Below are positions 1 through 6,832 of a stretch of DNA of 11,872 nucleotides, piece after piece. Below the pieces are notes generated by a model. The model worked only from the letters and a program-made list of their open reading frames with translations. It made no database searches and had not been told where the DNA came from. Location of the stretch: positions 1 to 11,872 of the forward strand of contig JAUUVJ010000075.1 in the NCBI GenBank assembly GCA_030589605.1, in the 5' to 3' direction. This stretch comes from Candidatus Hodarchaeota archaeon. GTDB taxonomy: Archaea > Asgardarchaeota > Heimdallarchaeia > Hodarchaeales > Hodarchaeaceae. The stretch's first letter is position 1, and the number at the start of each line of letters is the position of its first letter. Made by a program: the position numbers and the translations under genes.

Positions 1-491
1 ACGTTGAAATGTTTTCCTTTTTTGATTCCATATTGAATGATTAAATCTTTATTTTTTGTCTTGAATTTGAAATCTCCTGTATTTTTTAGAAGATAACCTA
101 TATAGATCTCTTTTTGATCTTTTTCTAGCCATAAATGGATAAAATTCGCAAATTGATGATCATCAGAACGTTTAATCTTAAAATTACCTAGATTTTTTCC
201 TTGATCTGTAATTTCTAGACCATATTCAATTGAATACTCTGATTCCTGTTCATCCTCACTAATGGATTCCTCACTACTCATTATTTTCCTAAGTTTCATC
301 TCTTCACTATCTAAATAAGCTTTAGCTAATCTTGTTGCCTCTTCAACCGCTTCTGAAACAATTGAAGAATCCTCAGGATTACTGATTTCTAATTCATACT
401 CTATCCAGATTTCTTCTGGTTCAAATTGTCGTACCTGTATCTTACGACTTCTTGCTATTCTTTTGGGAATAACTCGGAATTTATCTTTCAT
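1..491 (-). CDS. Hypothetical protein, C-terminus cut by left window edge
   Basis: I do not recognise this gene. An open frame starts with ATG at 491-489 and stays open to the left edge, giving at least 163 residues; the stop lies outside. The N-terminus is basic (MKDKFRVIPKRIARSRK) and leads into an alternating polar/hydrophobic stretch around residues 18-32 (IQVRQFEPEEIWIEYEL) that looks like beta strands. A charged helix-like stretch follows at about residues 45-66, then an acidic serine/glutamate-rich linker (about 70-84). A second strand-rich region with a repeated 'IEYGLEI' flavour follows. No cysteine motifs, membrane segments or signal peptide are seen. Codon use and base composition match the neighbours. 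It is separated from the redox operon by about 400 bp, so it is probably a separate transcript. Being a real gene rests on the long open frame and protein-like composition. Confidence 0.7.
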   Translation of the reverse strand, partial: MKDKFRVIPKRIARSRKIQVRQFEPEEIWIEYELEISNPEDSSIVSEAVEEATRLAKAYLDSEEMKLRKIMSSEESISEDEQESEYSIEYGLEITDQGKNLGNFKIKRSDDHQFANFIHLWLEKDQKEIYIGYLLKNTGDFKFKTKNKDLIIQYGIKKGKHFN

Positions 492-893
492 TTTTTCACA
501 CAAACTTTGTAATACATCACAGTTCAAACTGAATTTATTGTTTTTTTAGTTTTCCTATTCAATGATAGCAATTCAATATTATTTAAATATTATAATGAGA
601 GGGATTTAACCTAAACTCACATGATTTCCTGAATCCTATCATTTCTCTTTAGAAGAATACTATATCCCCTCTTATATATCATGAGATGAGAATAGATTAG
701 TTGAAATTCTCTTAAACCTGTGGATTATGTACTTAATAGCATTTATTCTATATTGAATTTTATTATTATATTAAGACTAACAACGATCTTAAATGCAGCA
801 TAAAGTTCTCAGGAAAAAAGAAAAATGAAAAGAAGAAGATTTAATTCCTTTTTGTAAAAACAAATAGTAAGTAGTCATTTAAAATCGCTAAAT
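492..893. other. Intergenic region without a convincing gene
   Basis: About 400 bp lie between the left-edge gene and the end of the NfnB-like gene at 894. I read both strands and see only very short open frames (for example about 19 codons on the minus strand near 650-590), with no RNA-gene fold I can support. It contains T-rich tracts for the minus strand near its right end. Several TATA-like stretches could serve the minus-strand gene starting at 491: TATATAAG near 675-682 and TTTAAATAAT near 578-588 (both read on minus). A short inverted repeat, CAGTT-CA-AACTG, lies at 520-531, about 30 bp before the start codon; it could be an operator but is short enough to be chance. Confidence 0.5.
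812..861 (-). terminator. Probable T-rich archaeal terminator after the NfnA/NfnB operon
   Basis: Read on the minus strand, the sequence 30-80 bp past the stop of the NfnB-like gene is a run of pyrimidine/T tracts (GTTTTTAC, then TCTTCTTCTTTTC, ATTTTTC and TTTTTTCC). There is no GC-rich hairpin. Tandem U-tracts without stem-loops are the usual archaeal termination signal. The position, directly after the last gene of the operon, fits. Function is inferred from composition only. Confidence 0.45.
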
Positions 894-2315
894 TTATGTT
901 TCACTTTTTAGATCTTTCTCTAGTATCATTTCATGAATTGCCTTGGCTGCTTTTCTTCCTGCTTCCATTGCTAGAATAACTGTAGCAGCTCCAGTTGCTA
1001 CATCTCCACCACAATAAATTCTCTCTCGAGATGTTTTACCTGTTTCTTTATCGTGAACAAATGTTCCCCATCGTGTTGTTTCAAGCCCTGGGGTCGTTTG
1101 AGCAATTAATTGATTGGGTTTTTGACCTATTGCTACAATTACTGTGTTGACAGGAAAAATAAAATCAGAATTAGGAATAGGTATTGGACGACGACGACCA
1201 GAATCGTCTTTTTCGCCTAAAGTCATACGCATGCACTTTAATCCAACAACATTACCTTTTTCATCGCCTAACATTTCTAATGGAGAGGTTAATTCCCCGA
1301 TAACAACACCTTCATCTTTAGCATGAATAATTTCCTCTAGTCTTGCTGGTATTTCACCTTCAGATCTTCGATAAATGATATCAGATTCTCGAGCTCCTAA
1401 CCTCAAGGCAGTTCTAGCGCAATCCATAGCGACATTACCAGCGCCTATAATAGCAACTTTCTCGCCAACTGTAACTGGAGTATCATATTCAGGAAATTTA
1501 TATCCTTTTAACAAGTTAACTCGGGTCAAAAATTCATTCGCAGAAAAAACTCCATTCAATGTCTCCCCTAGGATTCCGAGGAAATTTGGAGCACCTGCAC
1601 CAGAAGCAATATAAACTGCATTGAATTTATATTCATTTAAAAGCTCTTCAACAGTGATTGTTCTTCCAATTAGAATATCAGTTTCTAATTTAACGCCTAA
1701 ACTTTGAATATATTCTACTTCTTCGCGAACAATCCTCTTAGGCATCCTGAATTCAGGAATACCATAAGTTAATACTCCTCCATAATCATGAAGAACTTCA
1801 TAGAGAGAAACTTTATGGCCAAGATTAGCTAGTTCAGCAGCACATGTTAATCCTGAAGGACCAGATCCTACAATAGCGATTTTAGTTTCTAAATTCTCCT
1901 TAGTGATCGTTTCTGGTCGTTTACCGTTATCAGCTACATATCTCTCTAAAGATCCAATTGAAATAGCATTTGGATGAATACAAAATTCTTGACATTGGTT
2001 CTCTTGAGGACATACTCTTCCTGTAATTGCTGGTAAACTATTTGTTGCTAGAATTATTTTTTTAGCTTCATCTATCTCACCATCAATAATTTTCTCTATG
2101 AAAGCAGGTATATTGACATCTACTGGGCATCCTTTTAAACAACGAGGACGTTTACATTGTAGACATCTAGAGGCTTCTTCTATGGCTTCTTTTTCGGTAA
2201 ATCCTAGAGCTACTTCTTCAAAATTACGAATTCTTTCTGCAGAGTCTTGAATACTCATATGAATTCTCTGCTTTTTTACCCTCTTTTTTTTCTCCTTTTT
2301 ACCTTCTACATCCAT
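894..2315 (-). CDS. NfnB/SudA-like (GltD family) NADPH-binding flavo-iron-sulfur oxidoreductase
   Basis: A 473-residue protein of the GltD/SudA/NfnB family, close to the usual length of NfnB (about 470). Family members bind two [4Fe-4S] clusters, FAD and NADP(H); with NfnA they form the ferredoxin-dependent bifurcating transhydrogenase. Visible motifs are an N-terminal cluster motif with C51, C54, C59 and C63, then CPQE-x2-C-x3-C (C102, C108, C112), where many relatives have a further Cys four residues before C102 and this protein has Thr98. The CPQE glutamate is a known unusual cluster ligand in Nfn. The FAD motif GSGPSG is at 150-155 and the NADP motif GAGNVA at 291-296, followed by YRRS (315-318), typical for the 2'-phosphate. 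The C-terminal GGDVATGAATV closes the FAD site. The start is ATG with GAGGT 7 bases upstream. It lies 13 bp after the fusion gene, so it is almost certainly co-transcribed as its NfnB partner. A cytosolic glutamate synthase small subunit is less likely, because no large subunit is present. Confidence 0.9.
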   Translation of the reverse strand: MDVEGKKEKKKRVKKQRIHMSIQDSAERIRNFEEVALGFTEKEAIEEASRCLQCKRPRCLKGCPVDVNIPAFIEKIIDGEIDEAKKIILATNSLPAITGRVCPQENQCQEFCIHPNAISIGSLERYVADNGKRPETITKENLETKIAIVGSGPSGLTCAAELANLGHKVSLYEVLHDYGGVLTYGIPEFRMPKRIVREEVEYIQSLGVKLETDILIGRTITVEELLNEYKFNAVYIASGAGAPNFLGILGETLNGVFSANEFLTRVNLLKGYKFPEYDTPVTVGEKVAIIGAGNVAMDCARTALRLGARESDIIYRRSEGEIPARLEEIIHAKDEGVVIGELTSPLEMLGDEKGNVVGLKCMRMTLGEKDDSGRRRPIPIPNSDFIFPVNTVIVAIGQKPNQLIAQTTPGLETTRWGTFVHDKETGKTSRERIYCGGDVATGAATVILAMEAGRKAAKAIHEMILEKDLKSET

Positions 2316-2328
2316 TTTTTATACCTCA

Positions 2329-4173
2329 TTACCTGTTTCTTGTAGCTTTTTCATTAGAAATACGCTCTTCGTATCTGTATGCACGTGATCTTAAAGTTAA
2401 TTCATCAAAATCGATTTTAAGACCATCAAAATTAGGGCCATCAACACAGGAAAATTTTACTTCTCCATCAACAGTAACACGACAAGCTCCACACATTCCA
2501 GTTCCATCAACCATTATTGGAGCTAAGCTAACCGTTGTTGGTATGTTATATTTCTTCATAACATTACATACAGCTCTCATCATTGGAATAGGGCCTACTG
2601 CTACAACATGATCGAATTTACGCCCTTCTTTGATAAACTTTACTAGAATATCAAGACCAAAACCATGATGACCTAATGTTCCATCATCAGTCGCTATATG
2701 AAGCTCATCACTATATGTTCTCATTTCTGATTGGCAAATCAAGAGACTTGCTGTTCTTGAAGATATAATACTAACAATATAATTCCCTAACTCTTTCAAA
2801 GCTTTTGTCTTCGGTAATATTGGAGCTACTCCGCATCCACCACCTAGAACTGCAACGGTACCCCATTTATCTACTTCTACAGGCTGTCCAAGTGGACCTA
2901 AAAGGTTTAATATATGATCTCCGGTTTCTAGAGTACTCATAAGTTTGGTACTTTTCCCTATCTTCTGAAATATCAATGTAATTGTGCCTTCTTCGGCATC
3001 AGACTCAGCTATGGTTAAAGGGATCCTTTCTCCTTTCTGATCAATTCTTAATATCACAAATTGACCTGGTTTAGTTTTTTTCGCTATTTGGGGAGCTTTA
3101 ACAACCCACTTCACAATTTCAGGAGAAAGATCTTTTTTTGAAACAATCACCGATTTTCCTTCAATGTATCTAGAAACTGATGGTAGAATAGGTGTCTCTT
3201 CTTTTTCAGGCATAATCTCTTTTTCTAATTCATTCAAATACCTTGAGATTTGCATAGCTGCTTTTTGTCCTTCTGCTGCACCTACACCGACAATCGAATG
3301 GCCCCTGATTGCACTTCCAGCGGCAAAAACACCAGGTATATTAGTGTCCTGATTAGCTGAATTTTTTATCAATGTTCCCTTAGGAGATATAGCTAAACCA
3401 GCATTTAGAAAAAGATCTCTATTTCTATTTTTACTACTGATAATAATCACTATATCAGTCGGAATCGATACTCTTTTTCCATCTTTAGTTTGTGTAATTA
3501 TCCTTGTAACATTTTTACTGCCTTCAAAGGCAATAATTTCATGATTATACTTTACATCTACAAAACTTTCATTCAACCTTCGTAGTAGAGCAGGATGAGC
3601 TTCGAAAGTATCTCGGATTGTTAATAAAGTAACATGAGCTCCTACAGAATCGCAATGAAGTGCATTTCGAACAGCCCAAGAAGTATGACCAATAATAATA
3701 ACTCTTTTTTCGTTATGATCACCACTTGGAAGAGAATAATAGAGTCCTTTCTTATAAAACTTTCGTTCTCCAGGAACTCCCAGTTTACTTGGATAAAATC
3801 CAGTTGCTATTAGTACAGTTTTTCCTTCATACACAACTTCCTCTGAAAAAAATTCTCCTCTTGAGATTTTGGTATGGACACGTTTAATTTGGCCTTGTAG
3901 TTCAAGTTGGCTTACTTTTTCAGCATATTTAATTGTAGCATGATATTTCGCCTGTTTAGCCATTTTATCAAGCAGTTCTTGTCGAGTTATGCTAAAAAAT
4001 CCTGGATAGCCATCCACAGACATAGTACCAGCGGTTGCAGTACCAACTCCAGATCTAGCTTCGAGTACTAAGATGTGAAGTCCTAGTTCAGCAGCACGAA
4101 TAGCACAAGATAAACCTGATGGGCCTCCTCCTACAACAATGACATCCCATATTTTTGATTCTTTTGAATTCAA
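2329..4173 (-). CDS. Fusion of thioredoxin-reductase-like flavoprotein and NfnA/SudB-like NAD(P)H:ferredoxin domain
   Basis: A 614-residue two-part protein. Residues 8-315 follow the thioredoxin-reductase fold: FAD motif GGGPSG (15-20), a DGYPGF-x2-IT segment (54-62), ATG at 123-125 and GVPGE (132-136). The redox-active CxxC expected near 145-150 is absent (LYYSLPSGDH). The second Rossmann motif is degenerate (GHTSWA, 162-167), and the usual AAGD is AAGS (284-287). It is therefore not a normal thioredoxin reductase. Residues 345-614 are a complete NfnA/SudB module: flavin motif RIPLT (383-387), GGGCGVAP (444-451), and a C-terminal [2Fe-2S] site with Asp556, Cys561, Cys564 and Cys576. That Asp+Cys3 spacing (+5, +8, +20) matches NfnA. 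The start is TTG, the only in-frame start before the FAD motif, with GGAG 9 bases upstream. The adjacent downstream NfnB-like gene is the expected partner. The role of the front half (FAD carrier, electron exit, or structural) is open. Confidence 0.88.
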   Translation of the reverse strand: MNSKESKIWDVIVVGGGPSGLSCAIRAAELGLHILVLEARSGVGTATAGTMSVDGYPGFFSITRQELLDKMAKQAKYHATIKYAEKVSQLELQGQIKRVHTKISRGEFFSEEVVYEGKTVLIATGFYPSKLGVPGERKFYKKGLYYSLPSGDHNEKRVIIIGHTSWAVRNALHCDSVGAHVTLLTIRDTFEAHPALLRRLNESFVDVKYNHEIIAFEGSKNVTRIITQTKDGKRVSIPTDIVIIISSKNRNRDLFLNAGLAISPKGTLIKNSANQDTNIPGVFAAGSAIRGHSIVGVGAAEGQKAAMQISRYLNELEKEIMPEKEETPILPSVSRYIEGKSVIVSKKDLSPEIVKWVVKAPQIAKKTKPGQFVILRIDQKGERIPLTIAESDAEEGTITLIFQKIGKSTKLMSTLETGDHILNLLGPLGQPVEVDKWGTVAVLGGGCGVAPILPKTKALKELGNYIVSIISSRTASLLICQSEMRTYSDELHIATDDGTLGHHGFGLDILVKFIKEGRKFDHVVAVGPIPMMRAVCNVMKKYNIPTTVSLAPIMVDGTGMCGACRVTVDGEVKFSCVDGPNFDGLKIDFDELTLRSRAYRYEERISNEKATRNR

Positions 4174-4362
4174 TTCTGTTTACTCCAAAAGATAGAAAAA
4201 AAAGAATTATACTCTTATAAATCAATTCTAATATATTTTAATTGGTATCAATTCGAGATTCTGATTTTGGGTTTAATAAATAAGTACTAAAGAATTTTAT
4301 TCATATATTCGAGTTCAAAAACCTTAATTCTAATGAATGAATTATAGTATTTAGATATTAAG
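4174..4362. promoter_or_regulatory. Divergent promoter region
   Basis: A 189-bp AT-rich gap separates the start codons of two divergent transcription units, so both promoters must lie here unless transcription enters from elsewhere. The plus-strand gene has no recognisable Shine-Dalgarno site. A TATA-like GAATTATAGTATT (4338-4350) ends only about 13 bp before its ATG, so a leaderless or very short-leader transcript is possible. No clear operator palindrome was found. Confidence 0.45.
4213..4223 (-). promoter_or_regulatory. TATA-like element for the fusion/NfnB operon
   Basis: On the minus strand ATTTATAAG lies about 45 bp before the TTG start at 4173. An archaeal TATA box here would place transcription start near 4190-4194 and give a leader of about 20 bases that just includes the GGAG ribosome site. 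The spacing is reasonable, but the region is so AT-rich that chance matches are common. Confidence 0.35.
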
Positions 4363-5304
4363 ATGAGTATCGATCCTTTTTTTTCAATAAATAAGGAAGT
4401 AATAGCCTCAGATAAGCAAACATTGGTTTCTAAAACAGGTTTATTTGGTTTTTTTCTATGTTCCTTTGATATAACACGGGGATTGCAAATACTCTATTCT
4501 TTCCCTAAAAAAATGCAAAAAAACCAAGAAGAACTTGATATTTTAAAAACACACTGCATTTGGAAGATGGAAAAAATTCCACTTCGGATTGACTTGAAAT
4601 TTTCTGACTTCATTTATTCTGCTTTTCAACTTCATGATAGTTTAGACGAAGAAATTGCTGCAACACTAAAAAGACCACTTTATGGAATTGTACTTAAAAT
4701 TAATAAAGAAAATCGGCCTATCCCGTCAAAACTATTATTAAATTTTAAATTAAAAATAGAAAAAGAAGTAGGAAGTAAACTGAAGATTTTATCTAAACGA
4801 AAAGCAATAGAATCAAATCCCATAAAACGAGAAAAATACAAGAAACTCTCTAATGAAGCCTTATATCTTCATAATCATTTGGCACAAATGTGGAATGACT
4901 TTAAAAAGCAAATTCTTGATCAAATTGAATTATTTCCAGATACAGAAGACATTACACTTGAAAAATCTTCATTATTACCCCAAGATGTAAGTTCAACTGC
5001 TACAAATTTCTTTAAAAAAAAAATATCAATACGAACTATTTCTTCTGAAGAAAACCCAGGCCAAATCTTCGTCATGCTTGTAAATCAAAAGGATAACTTA
5101 AATGATGTAATTATTCATGTTTCTAAGACATTAGAGTTTTTTAGTGAAACAATATGGGTACAAGAACTTCCAGAATGGCCAGTAAAAGAAGAATTAATCC
5201 TAGAATTCTCTAGGTCTGATTTTGATGAAAACTACCTGATAAAAATAAGTAGTCGAAAGACAACTGTAGATATTAAATCTATCGAAATTAAGGCACGAAT
5301 TTAA
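4363..5304 (+). CDS. Hypothetical two-domain protein, paralogue of the next gene, with the NfnB-type C-terminal domain
   Basis: 313 residues, not recognised as a named family. The N-terminal domain (about 28-145) starts with GFFLCSFD (29-36), followed by a second strand, an IW pair (66-67), D77-L78 with Y85-S86-A87, and a helical stretch ending in GSKL (137-140). The alternating strand-strand-helix layout suggests a small longin/roadblock-like alpha/beta domain, but that is a guess. A lysine-rich helical linker (about 145-190) follows. The C-terminal domain (about 218-313) is strand-rich and carries L246-x2-V249, FF at 259-260, W272 and EE at 276-277. The same pattern occurs in the next gene and at the end of the NfnB-like protein at 6833-8566. 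No cysteine cluster, signal peptide or membrane segment is present. The ATG is fixed by an in-frame TAG at 4345-4347; there is no obvious ribosome site. The next gene follows after 20 bp, so they form an operon. Likely role: accessory, scaffold or regulatory partner of the flanking oxidoreductases (inference). Confidence 0.75.
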   Translation: MSIDPFFSINKEVIASDKQTLVSKTGLFGFFLCSFDITRGLQILYSFPKKMQKNQEELDILKTHCIWKMEKIPLRIDLKFSDFIYSAFQLHDSLDEEIAATLKRPLYGIVLKINKENRPIPSKLLLNFKLKIEKEVGSKLKILSKRKAIESNPIKREKYKKLSNEALYLHNHLAQMWNDFKKQILDQIELFPDTEDITLEKSSLLPQDVSSTATNFFKKKISIRTISSEENPGQIFVMLVNQKDNLNDVIIHVSKTLEFFSETIWVQELPEWPVKEELILEFSRSDFDENYLIKISSRKTTVDIKSIEIKARI

Positions 5305-5324
5305 TCGAGTAGAGGTTTACCTAA

Positions 5325-6317
5325 ATGGTTTCTTCTCAAGTATCTAATGATAATTCTTATGGTTTTTATTTGTATTTTTTTGATGAAGTTGGGGGCCATA
5401 CACCTCTTTTTGCATATTCTGAGGATTTCAGTGATGACAAAAACGAGAAAAAAATCCTTTCAATCCATCCAATATGGTGGCATCAAGAGAAATTTTTAAA
5501 ATCTGAAAAATTCCAAACTTTAGATCTCGAAATAGGGAATGTAGTTTATTCTGCTACATTATTCTTTTATCAAACAAAAAGAAGAAAAAAAAGGTCTGGA
5601 ATGAACTCAGTAAAATGGGAAAAAGAGCGTTTCGTTTTAATTGTAAGATCACCATCTTCAGTTTCATTTATAGCTCAAGAAATTCTTCATGAAATACGAA
5701 ATAGAATACAGGGAAATATTGGTGACAAACTATGTTTTCTTGTACAACATCATTTCTCTGCTAGTGAAACACCAGAAGTTAGAGAGTTCCTATCTAAACA
5801 AGTTAAAACAATTGAACTTCAACTTAGAGCGATTTGTCAAGATTTAGTACCCAAAACTCCACTTTCTAAGCTAAAAGTATATATGGATGATGAAAAACAA
5901 AAATCAGCTTCTAATCTTCATCCATTTCAAGAAAATAATTTACCTAAACCAAAAAAATTAAGATTTTCAATCCCTACTTTAAAGAAGAAAGAAAATGCTC
6001 AGATTGATAAGAGTAAAATTATTGAACTCGAACCAGAACGAATTAAAATTGTCCAAATTAAACAAAATCCTGAAAATAATAATATTCAGGTAAATATACT
6101 GAACAAGGGCTCTCTCACACTCAATAATGTTTTACTGAAGATTATTCAATCTGAAGGATTCTTCAAAAAAGATCTACTTGTAAAATCAATTGATAAATGG
6201 AATTCTGGAGAAGAATTAACCATTAAATTCGAACCAATTGACGATCCTAGCACAATCTATTTTTTAAGAATCGAAGATGAGCATGAAGTAATAAAGATAA
6301 AAAGAATATTAGGTTAA
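5325..6317 (+). CDS. Hypothetical two-domain protein, tandem paralogue, with the NfnB-type C-terminal domain
   Basis: 330 residues, unrecognised by name but a paralogue of the preceding gene over its full length. Its N-terminal domain has the matching landmarks GFYLYFFD (13-20), IW (50-51), D67-L68, Y75-S76-A77 and GDKL (133-136). The D-to-Y spacing is 8 residues in both proteins. A basic linker (RRKKR around 86-90) and a long low-complexity lysine/proline-rich region (about 186-235) precede the C-terminal strand-rich domain (about 238-330). That domain contains L266-x2-V269, FF 279-280, W292 and EE 296-297, with exactly the spacing of the other copies. A clear ribosome site AGAGGT (5311-5316) lies 8 bases before the ATG. 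The stop at 6315-6317 abuts the ribosome site of the CBS gene, so all three plus-strand genes are probably one transcript. Function unknown; a redox-complex accessory protein is my inference from the shared domain and location. Confidence 0.75.
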   Translation: MVSSQVSNDNSYGFYLYFFDEVGGHTPLFAYSEDFSDDKNEKKILSIHPIWWHQEKFLKSEKFQTLDLEIGNVVYSATLFFYQTKRRKKRSGMNSVKWEKERFVLIVRSPSSVSFIAQEILHEIRNRIQGNIGDKLCFLVQHHFSASETPEVREFLSKQVKTIELQLRAICQDLVPKTPLSKLKVYMDDEKQKSASNLHPFQENNLPKPKKLRFSIPTLKKKENAQIDKSKIIELEPERIKIVQIKQNPENNNIQVNILNKGSLTLNNVLLKIIQSEGFFKKDLLVKSIDKWNSGEELTIKFEPIDDPSTIYFLRIEDEHEVIKIKRILG

Positions 6318-6323
6318 GAGGAG
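6318..6323 (+). promoter_or_regulatory. Ribosome binding site deciding a TTG start
   Basis: GAGGAG begins directly after the upstream stop codon and lies 5 bases before TTG at 6329, but 14 bases before the first in-frame ATG at 6338. The spacing favours the TTG start for the CBS-domain gene, giving an N-terminus three residues longer. Confidence 0.6.
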
Positions 6324-6328
6324 ATATT

Positions 6329-6727
6329 TTGAAAACAATGAAAATTAAAGATATTATGACTCGTAATATTGTCTCAATGAATGTTGATGATACAGTAGAT
6401 AAAATAGCTCTAGAGATGACAGAAAAAAGAGTTGGTTCAGTATTCATTTATGATAAAAATGATTTTGTAGGCCTGGTTACGAAAAGAGACTTATTAGAAA
6501 AAGTTTTATTAGATTGTTTAAATCCTTGCGAAGTTATCGCAAAGGCAATCATTAAGAAGAATCCTATTGTAATATCAAAACAAGAAAATATCCAAAATTG
6601 CCTAAGGTTAATGTATAAGCATAAAATAAAACGACTTCCTGTTGTAGATCCTAATAATGATAATATAGTAGGAATAATTACTTCATATGATATTATCGCT
6701 GCATTTAATCTTTTGGAATTAAGCTAG
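6329..6727 (+). CDS. Protein with two CBS domains
   Basis: A 132-residue protein made only of a CBS pair: repeat one at about residues 4-62 with I-x-DIM-T at the front and GLVTKRDLL (48-56), repeat two at about 70-130 with RLPVVD and GIITSYDII. Stand-alone CBS pairs (Bateman modules) bind adenine nucleotides or related ligands and report energy or NAD(P) state to a partner protein; here the ligand is unknown. Length and both repeats are complete. The start is TTG, chosen because GAGGAG sits 5 bases before it. It is the last gene of the plus-strand set, 11 bp after the second unknown protein, and converges with the NfnB-like gene. It could sense nucleotide state for the neighbouring redox enzymes, but CBS proteins of this type are common in archaea and the link is only positional. 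Confidence 0.9.
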   Translation: MKTMKIKDIMTRNIVSMNVDDTVDKIALEMTEKRVGSVFIYDKNDFVGLVTKRDLLEKVLLDCLNPCEVIAKAIIKKNPIVISKQENIQNCLRLMYKHKIKRLPVVDPNNDNIVGIITSYDIIAAFNLLELS

Positions 6728-6742
6728 TATCTTCCTCTTCCC

Positions 6743-6770
6743 TGTTTCAATATTGTTTCAATATTTGAAA
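6743..6770. repeat. Tandem 11-bp repeat with small hairpin in the convergent gap
   Basis: The 11-mer TGTTTCAATAT occurs twice head to tail (6743-6753 and 6754-6764). The second copy runs into TTGAAA, forming a 6-bp stem TTTCAA/TTGAAA around a 3-base loop (6756-6770). It lies in the 105-bp gap between converging genes. The stem is short and AT-rich, so it may mark a bidirectional transcript end or be incidental. No GC-rich stem or strong U-tract is present. Confidence 0.4.
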
Positions 6771-6832
6771 TCCAAGAATCTATGATATTATAGTTGAGAG
6801 AAGAGGGATTTCTAATCATCAAGAACTCAAAA

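Noticed and set aside
894..2315. Glutamate synthase small subunit (GltD)
   Set aside because: It belongs to the same superfamily, but no glutamate synthase large subunit is in the window and an NfnA partner lies 13 bp upstream; the CPQE motif fits NfnB/SudA.
2329..4173. Thioredoxin reductase
   Set aside because: The CxxC is absent, the second nucleotide-binding motif is degenerate, and the protein carries an NfnA domain.
6728..6832. Strong bidirectional hairpin terminator
   Set aside because: The only clear stem is 6 AT-rich base pairs; the purine/pyrimidine stretches at 6728-6742 and around 6796-6808 pair only imperfectly.
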